From NCBI RefSeq assembly GCF_000445125.1, contig NZ_ATHL01000042.1, positions 1-60,539 on the forward strand: a stretch of DNA of 60,539 nt. The letters run 5' to 3'. How positions within the stretch are numbered: the first letter of the stretch is position 1; the number at the start of each line of letters is the position of its first letter. The notes below the pieces were generated by a model. That model was not told the DNA's origin. It saw only the letters and a list, made by a program, of their open reading frames with translations, and did not search any database. Position numbers and translations under genes: made by a program. Of the stretch, positions 47,972-56,541 are shown in pieces. This stretch comes from Novosphingobium lindaniclasticum LE124. Lineage in GTDB: Bacteria > Pseudomonadota > Alphaproteobacteria > Sphingomonadales > Sphingomonadaceae.

Positions 47972-47987
47972 GGCGCCCTCTTCCGGC

Positions 47988-48440
47988 TCAGGCGGCAGGC
48001 GCCGATTCGGCGGCGAGCTGCGGCGCGTCCGAAGACGGGGCCGAAGCGGCCTCCAGGCGCGAGAGCGCGTCGGATTCGTAGCCGATCAGCCAACGGCAGT
48101 CCGCCAACGCATTATAGAATTGCCCGGTCGCCACTTTCTGCGCGAAGCGGATGCACACCGCCTTGGCCTCGGCCGTCTCCAGCGCCGTCATCAGCGCCTC
48201 CAGCCGCGCCAGCAGAACCTGCTGGTGGCGCGAGAGGTCGGCCGGATCGATATAGGCCATCATGCAGGCGAAGTAGAGCTGGCGCGCCGGAGAAGTGGCT
48301 TCTTCCGGCTTCATTACGTCGCGTCCGCGCAGGATCGTGGTCTCGTTCTCGACCACCAGGTCGGTACGACCGACGGCGCGCAGAACCGCGCCGTTCACGA
48401 TGACCGGCTCCCCGTTGCGAAGCGAAATGCGAAGTGTCAT
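47988..48440 (-). CDS. flbT: Flagellin mRNA regulator FlbT
   Basis: A 150-residue protein beginning MTLRISLRNGEPVIVNGAVL, with LVVENETTILRGRDVMKPEE, ATSPARQLYFACMMAYIDPA and GQFYNALADCRWLIGYE, matching FlbT throughout. In Caulobacter FlbT binds the flagellin transcript leader and destabilises it until the hook is complete. Its presence with FlaF marks the alphaproteobacterial flagellin checkpoint, though the flagellin gene is outside the window. It heads the flbT-fliI-fliJ-lysozyme-like run and is divergent from flgE. Confidence 0.95.
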   Translation of the reverse strand: MTLRISLRNGEPVIVNGAVLRAVGRTDLVVENETTILRGRDVMKPEEATSPARQLYFACMMAYIDPADLSRHQQVLLARLEALMTALETAEAKAVCIRFAQKVATGQFYNALADCRWLIGYESDALSRLEAASAPSSDAPQLAAESAPAA

Positions 48441-48468
48441 GTCAATTGCCCCCGTGACATCTGCCTCA

Positions 48469-48477
48469 ATTATAGGA
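48469..48477 (-). promoter_or_regulatory. TCCTATAAT box upstream of flbT
   Basis: Exact TCCTATAAT followed by TGAGGC, 28 bases before the flbT ATG, in the divergent flbT/flgE region. Confidence 0.7.
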
Positions 48478-48546
48478 TGACCGCGTCAAGTCCGTGGCGG
48501 AAGACCATAAATTTTCCAAGCCGCGATCCGCCCGGCGCGACATTCT

Positions 48547-48555
48547 TCCTACAAT
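48547..48555 (+). promoter_or_regulatory. TCCTACAAT box upstream of flgE
   Basis: One-base variant TCCTACAAT, 59 bases before the flgE ATG, about 70 bases from the divergent flbT box. Confidence 0.5.
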
Positions 48556-48614
48556 GCCTCTGTTCGGTGGCCGGTACGCCATACCTTGCCGGCCGACACG
48601 CACAGGAGAATGAA

Positions 48615-49931
48615 ATGAGCCTTTATTCAGCTCTTTACGCCGGCGTTTCCGGTCTTGGCGCGCAGGCGAGCGCCATGGCGACCGTCGCGGACAACATCAC
48701 CAACGTCAACACCATCGGCTACAAGGGCGTTTCCGCCCAGTTCCAGACGCTCGTCACCGACGGCAAGATGAAAAGCAGCTATTCGGCCGGCGGCGTCACG
48801 GCCGCGCCCAAGGCGCTCATCTCCAAGCAGGGCCTGCTTCAGGCGTCCAGCAGCCTGACCGACATCGGCATCGACGGCGCCGGCTTCTTCGTCGTACGGT
48901 CCAGCGCCGACACCAGCGGCCAGATCGCCTATACCCGCGCCGGTTCGTTCACGCCTGACGCCGACGGCTATCTGCGCAATACGGCAGGCTACTACCTGAC
49001 CGGCTGGCCGCTCGACGCCAGCGGCAACTACACCAACAACGGCAGCTTCACCTCGCTGGAGCCGATCCGGCCGAACGCGCTGACGGGTGCCGCGCTGCCG
49101 ACCACCAAGATCGCGATGCGTGCGAACCTCGATTCCACCGCAACGCCGATCACCGGCGCCTACGTGCGCGGTTCGATGGCCTCCGGCGCACTCTCTCCGC
49201 AGTTCTCGCGCTCCGTGGAAGTCTACGACGCACAGGGAACGGCGCACAGCCTGACCTTCAACTTCGTCAAGACCGCCGCCAACGAGTGGGTTGCCGAAGT
49301 TTCGGGCGATCCTGCCCAGATCGCCAGCTCGAACGGCACGGCGATCACCGACGGCGTGCTCGCCAGCGGCTCCGTGAAGTTCAACGCCGACGGCAGCCTC
49401 GACCTTGCTGGTTCGGACCCTGCGCTCTTCGCCAACCTCGATATCGGCTGGTCCAACGGCGCCGGCTCGACGCCGATCACGCTCGGCCTCGGCACCGATG
49501 GCGGGCTGAACGGCCTGACCCAGTTCGGCAGCGATTCCGCCCTGCTCTCATCGAGCGTGGACGGCGGCGTGCTCGGTACCGTGGCCTCCGTCGAGATCTC
49601 GGACACCGGCATCGTCAGCGCCGTGTTCGACGACGGCACCACCCGCGCGATCTACCAGCTGCCCATCGCCACCTTCCAGAACCCGGACGGCCTGACCCGC
49701 ACCAGCGGCAATGCCTATGTCGCTTCGGCCACTTCGGGCAACGTCGCGATCAACCAGCCGGGAGCTCTCGGCGGCGGCTCGATCGCGGCGGGCGTGCTGG
49801 AAGCCTCGAACGTCGATCTGGCGTCCGAGTTCTCCAACATGATCCTGTTCCAGCGCGCCTACAGCGCCTCGTCGAAGATCATCACGACGGTCGACGACAT
49901 GCTCCAGGAAGTCAGCAACCTGAAGCGCTGA
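48615..49931 (+). CDS. flgE: Flagellar hook protein FlgE
   Basis: A 438-residue hook protein with the N-terminal rod/hook motif MATVADNITNVNTIGYKGVS and the central IDGAGFFVVR and YTRAGSFTPDADGYLRNTAG. A variable hook domain follows, with the C-terminal motif GVLEASNVDLASEFSNMILF. Subunits are capped by FlgD and exported through the type III gate. The ATG at 48615 follows AGGAGA. It is followed by a strong terminator, then flgK and flgL. Confidence 0.97.
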   Translation: MSLYSALYAGVSGLGAQASAMATVADNITNVNTIGYKGVSAQFQTLVTDGKMKSSYSAGGVTAAPKALISKQGLLQASSSLTDIGIDGAGFFVVRSSADTSGQIAYTRAGSFTPDADGYLRNTAGYYLTGWPLDASGNYTNNGSFTSLEPIRPNALTGAALPTTKIAMRANLDSTATPITGAYVRGSMASGALSPQFSRSVEVYDAQGTAHSLTFNFVKTAANEWVAEVSGDPAQIASSNGTAITDGVLASGSVKFNADGSLDLAGSDPALFANLDIGWSNGAGSTPITLGLGTDGGLNGLTQFGSDSALLSSSVDGGVLGTVASVEISDTGIVSAVFDDGTTRAIYQLPIATFQNPDGLTRTSGNAYVASATSGNVAINQPGALGGGSIAAGVLEASNVDLASEFSNMILFQRAYSASSKIITTVDDMLQEVSNLKR

Positions 49932-49936
49932 TCCGG

Positions 49937-49960
49937 AAAAGCGCCGGTTCCGGCGCTTTT
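49937..49960 (+). terminator. Intrinsic terminator after flgE
   Basis: AAAAGCGCCGG (49937-49947) and CCGGCGCTTTT (49950-49960) form a near-perfect stem ending in T4, five bases after the flgE stop. It would limit read-through into flgK and give excess hook subunit. Confidence 0.88.
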
Positions 49961-50013
49961 CACCCGACTTTCGACCTTCCCTCCCGAGCGATACATTCAG
50001 GAAGACCAGACCC

Positions 50014-52110
50014 GTGTCCCTCAACCAGATACTCAATTCCGCTATGTCCGGCCTCTCGGCCTCTCAATCCGGAATGGCGACGGTTTCCAACAATATCGCC
50101 AACGTCAATACGGTGGGCTACGCAAGGCAGAAGCCGGCGCTCTCCACCGGCGTGGCCGGCGGGAAGGTCAACGGGGTCGTGGTCGGCGAACCCTCGCGCG
50201 TGGCGGACAAGTTCCTGGAGAACGCCGTCTACCAGCGCGCGGGCAATGCCGGGCGGACCGAGGCGACTTCGAACTACCTCGACCGCCTGCAATCGCTGCT
50301 CGGCTCCACCGATTCCAAATCCGGCATCGCCGCGCGCCTGACCGCCATCACCACGTCGGTCTCGCAGATCGCCAGTCTCCAGGGTTCGGCACAGTCGATC
50401 GCCCTGTTCACCGGCAATGTATCCGACACGATCCAGGGCATCAACCAGCTCCAGAAGGACGTCTCCAACCTTCAGGCCGACGTCGAGAGCGAAGTGTCCG
50501 ACACCGTAGACCGGGCCAATGTCCTGCTGAAGAAGATCCACGACCTCAACAGCGAAGTCGCTCGCCTCCAGGGCCTCGGCAAGAGCGTTTCCGGCCCCGC
50601 CGACGAGCGCATGTCCGCGCTGGAGGAACTGAGCGGCATGATGGACGTGACCGTGCGCGAACAGAGCGACGGCCGCGTGACCATCGACACCGCCTCGGGC
50701 CAGGTGCTGCTCGACAAGCGCCTGCGCCAGCTCAGCTATCCTTCGGGCGCCGCCGCCTCGCAGGCGACTTATCCGGCCATCGACATCCGCTTCGCCTCGG
50801 ACAACGGCGTCATGGGCGCTTCGACCGGAGAGAAGATCGATTCCACCGCCGTCGGCGGCAAGCTGGGCGGATTGCTCGACATTCGCGACCGCGCCCTGCC
50901 CAACTTCTCGGAACAGCTCGGCCAGCTTTTCAGCGGGCTTGCCGAGACGCTGAACAAAGTCGCCAACGAGGGCACCACCATGCCCCCGCCGCAATCGCTC
51001 ACCGGTGCGCCGAACGGCCTGATCGGCACCGACCGCCTCGGCTTCACCGGCAAGGCGACTTTCGCCGTCGTCGCCAAGGACGGCACGCTGGTGTCCAAGA
51101 CCACGATCGACTTCGACGCGCTCGGCCCCACGGCGACGGTCGACGACGCCGTCGCCGCGATCAATGCCGGGCTCGCGCCTGACGGCAGCGCCAGCTTCAC
51201 CGACGGCGTGCTTTCGATCGGCACGGCTTCCAGCGCGAACGGCATCGCCATCGCGCAGGATCCGACGACGCCCAGCAGTCGGGGAGGCGTGGGCTTCTCG
51301 CAGTTCTTCGGACTCAACAACATGATCCGCTCGGACACCAGCGCCTTGACGCCTCCGGGCTTCTCCGCAAGCGATCCGCATGGCTTCGGCCCCGGCGAAA
51401 CCGCGCAGATCGTCCTGCGCGATCCCACCGGCAAAGTCCTGAAAGAATACACCCTGACGGGATCGACGGGATCGACCTGGGGCGATCTGGTGAGCGAACT
51501 CAACGCCAGTCCGCTGTCGGCCTACGGCAGCTTCGCGCTGGACGACAAGGGCCGCGTCCAGTTCAACAGCAATTCCGCCAGCGCCGGCTCGACGATCTCG
51601 ATTCCATCCGATTCGACCAATCGCGCCGGCACCGGGCTCTCCTTCTCCGCGCTTTCGGGACTGACCGGCGCGGCCAGCGGTCTCGGCTCGGCCGAAGTGC
51701 CCGCGGGCATCCTGGCGGACCCGACCAAGCTGCCGCTGGCGCTGCTGCAACTGAACGCAGCCGTGGGCGAAAAGGCGATCGGCTCCGGCGACATCCGGAA
51801 CGTCTCGGGTTTCGTCGATGCCCTTTCGGCGGCGGCGGACTTCGGCAAGGACGGCAGTTCCACGATCGGCAATTTCGCCAATCGCCTGCTCGGCAGTGCC
51901 GGTTCGCAAGCCTCGCTTGCCCAGACCAACTACAAGGACGCCTCCTCGCGGCTCGGCGACGCGCTGGACCGCCGCGATTCCTTCTCGGGCGTCAATGTCG
52001 ACGAGGAGCTGGCGCAGATGGTCGTCCTGCAGAACAGCTATTCGGCCGCGGCCCGCGTCATGACCACGGCCTCCGACATGTACGACACCTTGCTCGGCAT
52101 GATCCGCTAA
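50014..52110 (+). CDS. flgK: Hook-filament junction protein FlgK (HAP1)
   Basis: A 698-residue protein with the N-terminal SAMSGLSASQSGMATVSNNI and ANVNTVGYARQ motif, a coiled coil (QLQKDVSNLQADVESEVSDT) and a long central variable region. The C-terminal motif is GVNVDEELAQMVVLQNSYSA followed by ARVMTTASDMYDTLLGMIR. It begins with GTG at 50014 preceded by GGAAGA. It links hook and filament together with FlgL, encoded 23 bases downstream, and FlgN is the likely chaperone for both. Confidence 0.96.
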   Translation: MSLNQILNSAMSGLSASQSGMATVSNNIANVNTVGYARQKPALSTGVAGGKVNGVVVGEPSRVADKFLENAVYQRAGNAGRTEATSNYLDRLQSLLGSTDSKSGIAARLTAITTSVSQIASLQGSAQSIALFTGNVSDTIQGINQLQKDVSNLQADVESEVSDTVDRANVLLKKIHDLNSEVARLQGLGKSVSGPADERMSALEELSGMMDVTVREQSDGRVTIDTASGQVLLDKRLRQLSYPSGAAASQATYPAIDIRFASDNGVMGASTGEKIDSTAVGGKLGGLLDIRDRALPNFSEQLGQLFSGLAETLNKVANEGTTMPPPQSLTGAPNGLIGTDRLGFTGKATFAVVAKDGTLVSKTTIDFDALGPTATVDDAVAAINAGLAPDGSASFTDGVLSIGTASSANGIAIAQDPTTPSSRGGVGFSQFFGLNNMIRSDTSALTPPGFSASDPHGFGPGETAQIVLRDPTGKVLKEYTLTGSTGSTWGDLVSELNASPLSAYGSFALDDKGRVQFNSNSASAGSTISIPSDSTNRAGTGLSFSALSGLTGAASGLGSAEVPAGILADPTKLPLALLQLNAAVGEKAIGSGDIRNVSGFVDALSAAADFGKDGSSTIGNFANRLLGSAGSQASLAQTNYKDASSRLGDALDRRDSFSGVNVDEELAQMVVLQNSYSAAARVMTTASDMYDTLLGMIR

Positions 52111-52133
52111 ATTCGAAAGACGAGGACCAGACG

Positions 52134-53042
52134 ATGACCCGCGTAGCGACGATCCCTCTCCAGCGCACGCTTGCCAGCGGCATAGCACGTTCGCAGGAAA
52201 ACCTCGCGACCAGCCAGCTCCAGCTCAACTCGGGCAAGAAGGCGACGGACTATGCCGGCCTCGGCCTCGATGCCGTGCGCACCCTGTCGGCCCGCTCGAT
52301 GATGGCCCAGCAGGAAGCCTACAAGAGCAATGCCGGCCGCGTCTCCACGACGCTCTCGCTCTACGACGCGCATCTCAACCAGATCGATTCCTCACTGTCC
52401 GACCTCAGCAAGCAGTTGCTCGATGCGATCGGCACCGGCGATTCGCCCGGCCTCCAGGCCGCCATCGAAAGCGCCTTCGGTGACGTACGCACCGCGCTCA
52501 ATTCCGGCGAAGGCGGCGTGCCGCTCTTCGCCGGATCGCAGACCTCCAGCACGCCTTTCGTGCCCAAGACGCTGCAGGACACGATCGGCCTCGATGCCGC
52601 CGATGCCTTCACCAACGACAACGTGCGCCAGTCCACCCGCGTCGGCGAGAACATCGACCTTGAACATGGCATCGGCGCCAGCGAGGTCGCCGGAAACCTG
52701 ATCCCCGCCTTCCGCACCCTGGCCGAAGCAGGTCCGTTCGGCGAGAAGCTGACCGATGCGCAGAAGCAAGCGATCACCGATGCCCTGTCCCAGCTCGACG
52801 TCGGCCTCAAGGACGTCCGCACGGTCAATGCCACCAATGGCCGCAACCAGAACAAGCTCGACAACCTGACGGACCGCGCGGACGACCGCATCGATCTCTT
52901 CAAGGAGCTGATCGGTTCGGTCGAGGATGCGGATCTGGGGCAAGTCGCCATCGACATAACCCAGCGCAAGACCATCCTGGAAGCGAGCTATTCGGTCTTC
53001 GCCCAGCTCAATTCCATGTCGCTGGCCAGTTTCCTGAAGTAG
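52134..53042 (+). CDS. flgL: Hook-filament junction protein FlgL (HAP3)
   Basis: A 302-residue flagellin-like protein with MTRVATIPLQRTLASGIARS, LNSGKKATDYAGLGLDAVRT at the N-terminus and a C-terminal flagellin-type helix ADLGQVAIDITQRKTILEAS followed by SLASFLK. It forms the outer junction ring on FlgK. It could be confused with a flagellin, but its location directly after flgK and its divergence at the N-terminus favour FlgL. A strong terminator follows. Confidence 0.92.
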   Translation: MTRVATIPLQRTLASGIARSQENLATSQLQLNSGKKATDYAGLGLDAVRTLSARSMMAQQEAYKSNAGRVSTTLSLYDAHLNQIDSSLSDLSKQLLDAIGTGDSPGLQAAIESAFGDVRTALNSGEGGVPLFAGSQTSSTPFVPKTLQDTIGLDAADAFTNDNVRQSTRVGENIDLEHGIGASEVAGNLIPAFRTLAEAGPFGEKLTDAQKQAITDALSQLDVGLKDVRTVNATNGRNQNKLDNLTDRADDRIDLFKELIGSVEDADLGQVAIDITQRKTILEASYSVFAQLNSMSLASFLK

Positions 53043-53072
53043 TCGCCTCCGGGCGACATTCCAGCCTGACGG

Positions 53073-53106
53073 AAAAGGGCGCCGGGATCTCTCCCGGCGC
53101 CCTTTT
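53073..53106. terminator. Bidirectional terminator after flgL
   Basis: AAAAGGGCGCCGGG (53073-53086), loop ATCTCT, CCCGGCGCCCTTTT (53093-53106): 14-bp perfect stem with A and T runs. It serves flgL and the convergent TPR gene. Confidence 0.95.
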
Positions 53107-53149
53107 CTTGGTTCGTTGTACCGCATTCAAGAGACGGGGTGCTCGACCG

Positions 53150-54976
53150 TCAGCCTTTCGGTGCGGCGCTGCCCGGCGCGCGTTCGAGCAAGTCGGCGAA
53201 TTCGCCCGCCGGGCTGGCCGAGGGCATGGCCGCCATGGCCCGGGCCAGTTGCGGGCCGTTGGCCTCCTGGGGATTGCCCGTCAGCATCTCGAAGATCGGC
53301 GCGGAAGGCAGCCCCCGGAACGCGCCCGCATAGCGCGCGTGAAGCCCGGCAAGGCCCTCCTCGCGGCCGAGCATGGCCAGCGAGATCGCATGGCGAAGCA
53401 CCACGGCCTGTGCCACGGCGTCCAGCGCGCGGCCTTTGGGCAGACCTGCGGCGGAAGCTTCCGCATAGCGGCTCCAGTCGCGCTGCTTCCACAGGATCTC
53501 GGCCCGCAGGGTATCCGCGTCGGGCACGTCCTGAAGCACTGCCATGGCCTCGTCGATGCGGCCGATCTGGCTGAGCGCGGCGGCCTCGACGCGCTTGCGC
53601 GCGGCAATCATGGCATCGGGGAACGACGGATCGTCCGACTTGCGCAAAGTCTCCAGCGCGCGGTCGGGACGGCCCGCCAGAATGAACAGCGTCGCCACCC
53701 GCGCCGAAAGCGGACCGCGCGCAAGGTCGCCCGCGCGCACGAAGAGCTGATAGGTCAGCAGGTCGCCGGCGCGTTCGTAGAGGCCGGCCTGCTGCAGCCG
53801 TTCGGCGAGGTGGCTGGCCATGAGGTCGCCCTCGGCCCCGCCGGGCGCGATATCGCGGTAGTCCCAGTAGAGCCCCGCAGCCTTGTCCAGCGGCAGCTTG
53901 CGGGCAGGATCGAGCGCCGTGGCCAGCTTCGTGCGCAGGCCCGGCACGAAGTCCGGGCCCTGGCGCGCGGCATCGTGATAACGGAACAGCGCCGCTCCTG
54001 CCGCGAGTGCGCCCGACAGATCGCCGCGCGCATCGTAGAGCTTGTAGGTCAGGCGCAGGGCGCGTTCCTCGATGGCATCGCCGCGCCAGGCATAGCGTAT
54101 CGCGTCGAGCCGCTTCAGCGCCGCCTCCGGCCCGACGGCCTTGTGCGCCACTTCGGATTCCACCTCGCTGAGCCGCGCATCCATGCGCTGCTCCATCGTC
54201 CCGGAGCGCTCGACCCGCGCAAAACGCAGGCGGGCCTGGTCGGCATGGCCCTGCGCCAGTTCGGCGCGGCCGCGGTAGAGATTGGCTGCCGGATCGCGAT
54301 CGGGCAGCGGGGCGAGCCATTGCATGGCCTTCTCCGGTGCTCCGCCTTCCACCGCCGCCCTGGCAGCGGCCAGCACGAAGGCCTTGGGCCGAGGAGTCGC
54401 GAGAGCCGGACGCGCGCAGCCGAGTTGCTGCAGCGCCTGTTCTCCCATGGCGCTCTGGGCCAGGGCACGAAGCCGCCAGGCACAGGCCTCCGGATTCACG
54501 CCCAAGCCCGGCGCGCCGAGCGCGGACAGCGCATCCGGATAGCGTCGGAGCAGTGTCAGGGCCGCGCCCTGGGCCAGGCGGAAGGTGTCGACCATCTCCA
54601 GGTCGGGATCGTCCTGCCGCATGACCTCCAGCACGCCGAAGGCTTCTCCGCCGCGCTCCTGGCCGATCAGGCTGCGCGCATAGTTCCAGCGCGCCTGCTG
54701 CCGTTCGGGTCGAGGCACGCGGGCAAGGCGCTCCCAGGCTTCCGCCTCGGACAGCTTCGCCCAGGCCGCCGGTCCCACGACCGCCGGCTGCTGGGCAAGG
54801 TCGGCGGCGAAGCCCGGAAGGCGCGGGGCGGGCGGCAATGTCACGGCTTTGGCGCCCGGCCGGGCGGGCGGCTTGGCGGTCGGTGCCGGCGCCGGAATGG
54901 GAGAAGCCACAGGTGCGGCGAGCAGCGCGGCGCTGGGCAGGAGCGCGGCGGTGGCAAGCAGTCGGGCAAGGATCAC
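53150..54976 (-). CDS. Exported TPR-rich protein of the flagellar cluster
   Basis: A 608-residue protein with a signal peptide (LARLLATAALLPSAALLAAP) and a proline-rich segment, then helical tetratricopeptide-like repeats over most of its length (AEAWERLARVPRPERQQARW, FILAGRPDRALETLRK, AALSQIGRIDEAMAVLQDVP). It is periplasmic or outer-membrane attached. I do not recognise a named family; TPR periplasmic proteins near flagellar genes elsewhere help assemble or position motors. It starts with GTG overlapping the stop of the upstream membrane-protein gene, so the two form one operon driven from a TCTATAAT-type box. The function is unknown. Confidence 0.75.
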   Translation of the reverse strand: MILARLLATAALLPSAALLAAPVASPIPAPAPTAKPPARPGAKAVTLPPAPRLPGFAADLAQQPAVVGPAAWAKLSEAEAWERLARVPRPERQQARWNYARSLIGQERGGEAFGVLEVMRQDDPDLEMVDTFRLAQGAALTLLRRYPDALSALGAPGLGVNPEACAWRLRALAQSAMGEQALQQLGCARPALATPRPKAFVLAAARAAVEGGAPEKAMQWLAPLPDRDPAANLYRGRAELAQGHADQARLRFARVERSGTMEQRMDARLSEVESEVAHKAVGPEAALKRLDAIRYAWRGDAIEERALRLTYKLYDARGDLSGALAAGAALFRYHDAARQGPDFVPGLRTKLATALDPARKLPLDKAAGLYWDYRDIAPGGAEGDLMASHLAERLQQAGLYERAGDLLTYQLFVRAGDLARGPLSARVATLFILAGRPDRALETLRKSDDPSFPDAMIAARKRVEAAALSQIGRIDEAMAVLQDVPDADTLRAEILWKQRDWSRYAEASAAGLPKGRALDAVAQAVVLRHAISLAMLGREEGLAGLHARYAGAFRGLPSAPIFEMLTGNPQEANGPQLARAMAAMPSASPAGEFADLLERAPGSAAPKG

Positions 54977-55245
54977 AACAGGGCTCCCGGGAACAGGACC
55001 GAGGCGGCATAGAGCACGCCGCCCAGCGCACTGCCGATCAGGAACAGCAGGACCGCGAGCGACACCCACAAGAGGCCGCCCCGCTTGCCGACATCGGTCG
55101 CGGCGAGCGCCTCGCCCGCAGCCATCTGGGGAGGATCGGTCCGGCGCCGGCCCGGGTTCGGTGCATTCGCCCCGGACGGGGCATTCCCATCCGGCGCGCC
55201 GGAAGAAAAGACCCTGACTTTGGCCGGACGCCGATCGTCGCTCAT
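54973..55245 (-). CDS. Small single-pass membrane protein
   Basis: A 90-residue protein with a basic, glycine/proline-rich cytosolic N-terminus (RRPAKVRVFSSGAPDGN, GRRRTDPPQ) and one C-terminal transmembrane helix (LLWVSLAVLLFLIGSALGGV). Not a recognised family. It is translationally coupled to the exported TPR gene (GTGA overlap), so the pair may act together across the inner membrane. A box related to TCCTATAAT and a TTAACC motif lie just upstream, suggesting flagellar co-regulation. Confidence 0.7.
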   Translation of the reverse strand: MSDDRRPAKVRVFSSGAPDGNAPSGANAPNPGRRRTDPPQMAAGEALAATDVGKRGGLLWVSLAVLLFLIGSALGGVLYAASVLFPGALL

Positions 55246-55273
55246 GTTAACCTGACTCCTGGGGTTTCGTTCT

Positions 55274-55282
55274 ATTATAGAG
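55274..55282 (-). promoter_or_regulatory. CTCTATAAT box upstream of the membrane/TPR pair
   Basis: CTCTATAAT followed by AGAACG, 28 bases before the ATG of the small membrane protein. It is a variant of the TCCTATAAT box, within the near-palindrome CTCTATAATAGA, so it could also serve the divergent gene at 55333. Confidence 0.45.
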
Positions 55283-55332
55283 GGAGAAGCCGCTGGACGG
55301 TCCGCTCCGCCCGGCCCGATCTGGAGTCATCG

Positions 55333-55785
55333 ATGCCGTCTTCCGCCTTTCCGCGCAGAGCCTTGCCGCCGGCCCGCAGCGCCTTTCGGCTCGCGGCCCT
55401 GCTTGCTGCGGCGGTCGCGGCGGCCGCACCGGCCCTTGCGGACACCAAGAAGGCCGATCCGATACCGCCGCCCGATCCTTCGTTTCTGGTGATGGAGCCG
55501 ATCGACGCTCCCATCGTCGACAGCGGCCGGATCGACGGCGTGCTCCATCTGTCCATCGCGGTGAAGACGAAGTCGGCCGATGACGCGGCAGGTCTGGCCA
55601 AGCGCATGCCCGAACTGCGCGCCGCCTCCTTGGCGGCCGCGATCGAGTTCGCCCGGCTCCATGCCTCACCCTATACGCCGGTCAATGTGGCGCGCCTCTC
55701 CGCCATGATCGCGCCGCCGATCAAGCGGCTCGACAAGGGGATCGAGAAAGTGCTGATCGTGAAAGTCTCGGCCGACGAAGGCTGA
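55333..55785 (+). CDS. Small secreted protein, unrecognised (FliL-like tail possible)
   Basis: A 150-residue protein with a signal peptide (FRLAALLAAAVAAAAPALAD) and a mature domain of about 113 residues: VMEPIDAPIVDSGRIDGVLH, LSIAVKTKSADDAAGLAKRM, PELRAASLAAAIEFARLHAS, ending VLIVKVSADEG. The order of a beta-strand hairpin, 'R-x-PELRAA' helix and final strand resembles the periplasmic domain of FliL-family proteins, but I am not certain. The ATG follows GGAG. It is divergent from the membrane/TPR pair and ends at a REP-like palindrome. Confidence 0.65.
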   Translation: MPSSAFPRRALPPARSAFRLAALLAAAVAAAAPALADTKKADPIPPPDPSFLVMEPIDAPIVDSGRIDGVLHLSIAVKTKSADDAAGLAKRMPELRAASLAAAIEFARLHASPYTPVNVARLSAMIAPPIKRLDKGIEKVLIVKVSADEG

Positions 55786-55804
55786 ACATCGGCCGAAGTT
55801 CCAT

Positions 55805-55833
55805 CGTCGTCCCGGATCAGGTCCGGGACGACG
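55805..55833. repeat. REP-like palindrome, copy 2
   Basis: CGTCGTCCCGGA (55805-55816), loop TCAGG, TCCGGGACGACG (55822-55833). Arms are identical to those at 28754-28782. Confidence 0.8.
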
Positions 55834-55839
55834 GGATGA

Positions 55840-55876
55840 AAAAAGGCCCCCGTCCGGATTGGACAGGGGCCTTTTT
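55840..55876. terminator. Bidirectional terminator
   Basis: AAAAAGGCCCCCGTCC (55840-55855) pairs with GGACAGGGGCCTTTTT (55861-55876) with one mismatch, flanked by A and T runs. It separates the small secreted protein from the convergent motE-like gene. Confidence 0.92.
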
Positions 55877-55893
55877 GGTGCATGCGGAAACGC

Positions 55894-56541
55894 TTACTTG
55901 GCGACCGGTTCCGCCGGCTTGCCCACGGCCGCCAGCGCCTGCGGCTTGCCGCGCCTGGGCTGCGGGACCGGTGGCGGCGAGGCCTTGATGACCTTGCGCC
56001 CCGCGAGCGCCATCGACAGTTCGACGGCCGAACCCGGCGACATATATGCCATGATCTGCGCCGTGGCGCGCTCGCGCATGCGGCGGGCGACTTGCGCCTG
56101 CACCTCGATATCGAGCTTTTCGAAGATCGGCGCGGCGCGCTGCGGCTTCATCGTCTGGTAGATGCGCGCGAGATTGTCGTAAGGCACTTCCGGCTCGGCG
56201 GCACCACCCTTGCCTGCGGGCGAGGCGGCAGCGGCAGCCTGGTTCTGCTGTGCCTGACCGGCCAGGCGCGCCTCGCTCGCCTTGACCGCCTGTTCCCGCA
56301 TCTCCAGCTTGCGGCGCTCGGACGCCAGCACGCGGTCACGCTGCGCGCTGGCGTCCTGGAGGGACGCGCCGAGGCGACCGGAGTCGCCCTTGCCGGCATC
56401 CAGGGGCGGCGCCGCAAGCGCGATGGCATTGGCCACCGCCGCCACCCCGGCCACGCCCAGGATCAGCCGCGAGGGCGTCACGAGCCCGCGCAGGGGTGCC
56501 ATCACGCCGCCCATCAGCCCCGAGGCACCGGGCAGTTTCAT
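55894..56541 (-). CDS. MotE-like protein (MgtE-N-type domain)
   Basis: A 215-residue protein with one N-terminal membrane segment ([20 protein letters not shown]), a coiled coil ([20 protein letters not shown]) and a periplasmic domain: [59 protein letters not shown]. This MgtE-intracellular-N-like domain and topology match MotE, the chaperone that stabilises MotC in Sinorhizobium. No MotC is seen in the window. It is the last gene of fliL-fliM-DUF6468-motE and overlaps the preceding gene by four bases. Confidence 0.78.
   Translation of the reverse strand: MKLPGASGLMGGVMAPLRGLVTPSRLILGVAGVAAVANAIALAAPPLDAGKGDSGRLGASLQDASAQRDRVLASERRKLEMREQAVKASEARLAGQAQQNQAAAAASPAGKGGAAEPEVPYDNLARIYQTMKPQRAAPIFEKLDIEVQAQVARRMRERATAQIMAYMSPGSAVELSMALAGRKVIKASPPPVPQPRRGKPQALAAVGKPAEPVAK

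Noticed and set aside
52134..53042. The gene after flgK considered as flagellin FliC.
   Set aside because: It lies immediately downstream of flgK, lacks a typical flagellin N-terminus, and its size and tail fit FlgL better.
53108..55012. A 634-codon plus-strand frame opposite the TPR gene.
   Set aside because: Translation is Arg/Gly/His-rich without domains, while the minus strand encodes a signal peptide plus regular TPR-like repeats overlapping its upstream partner.
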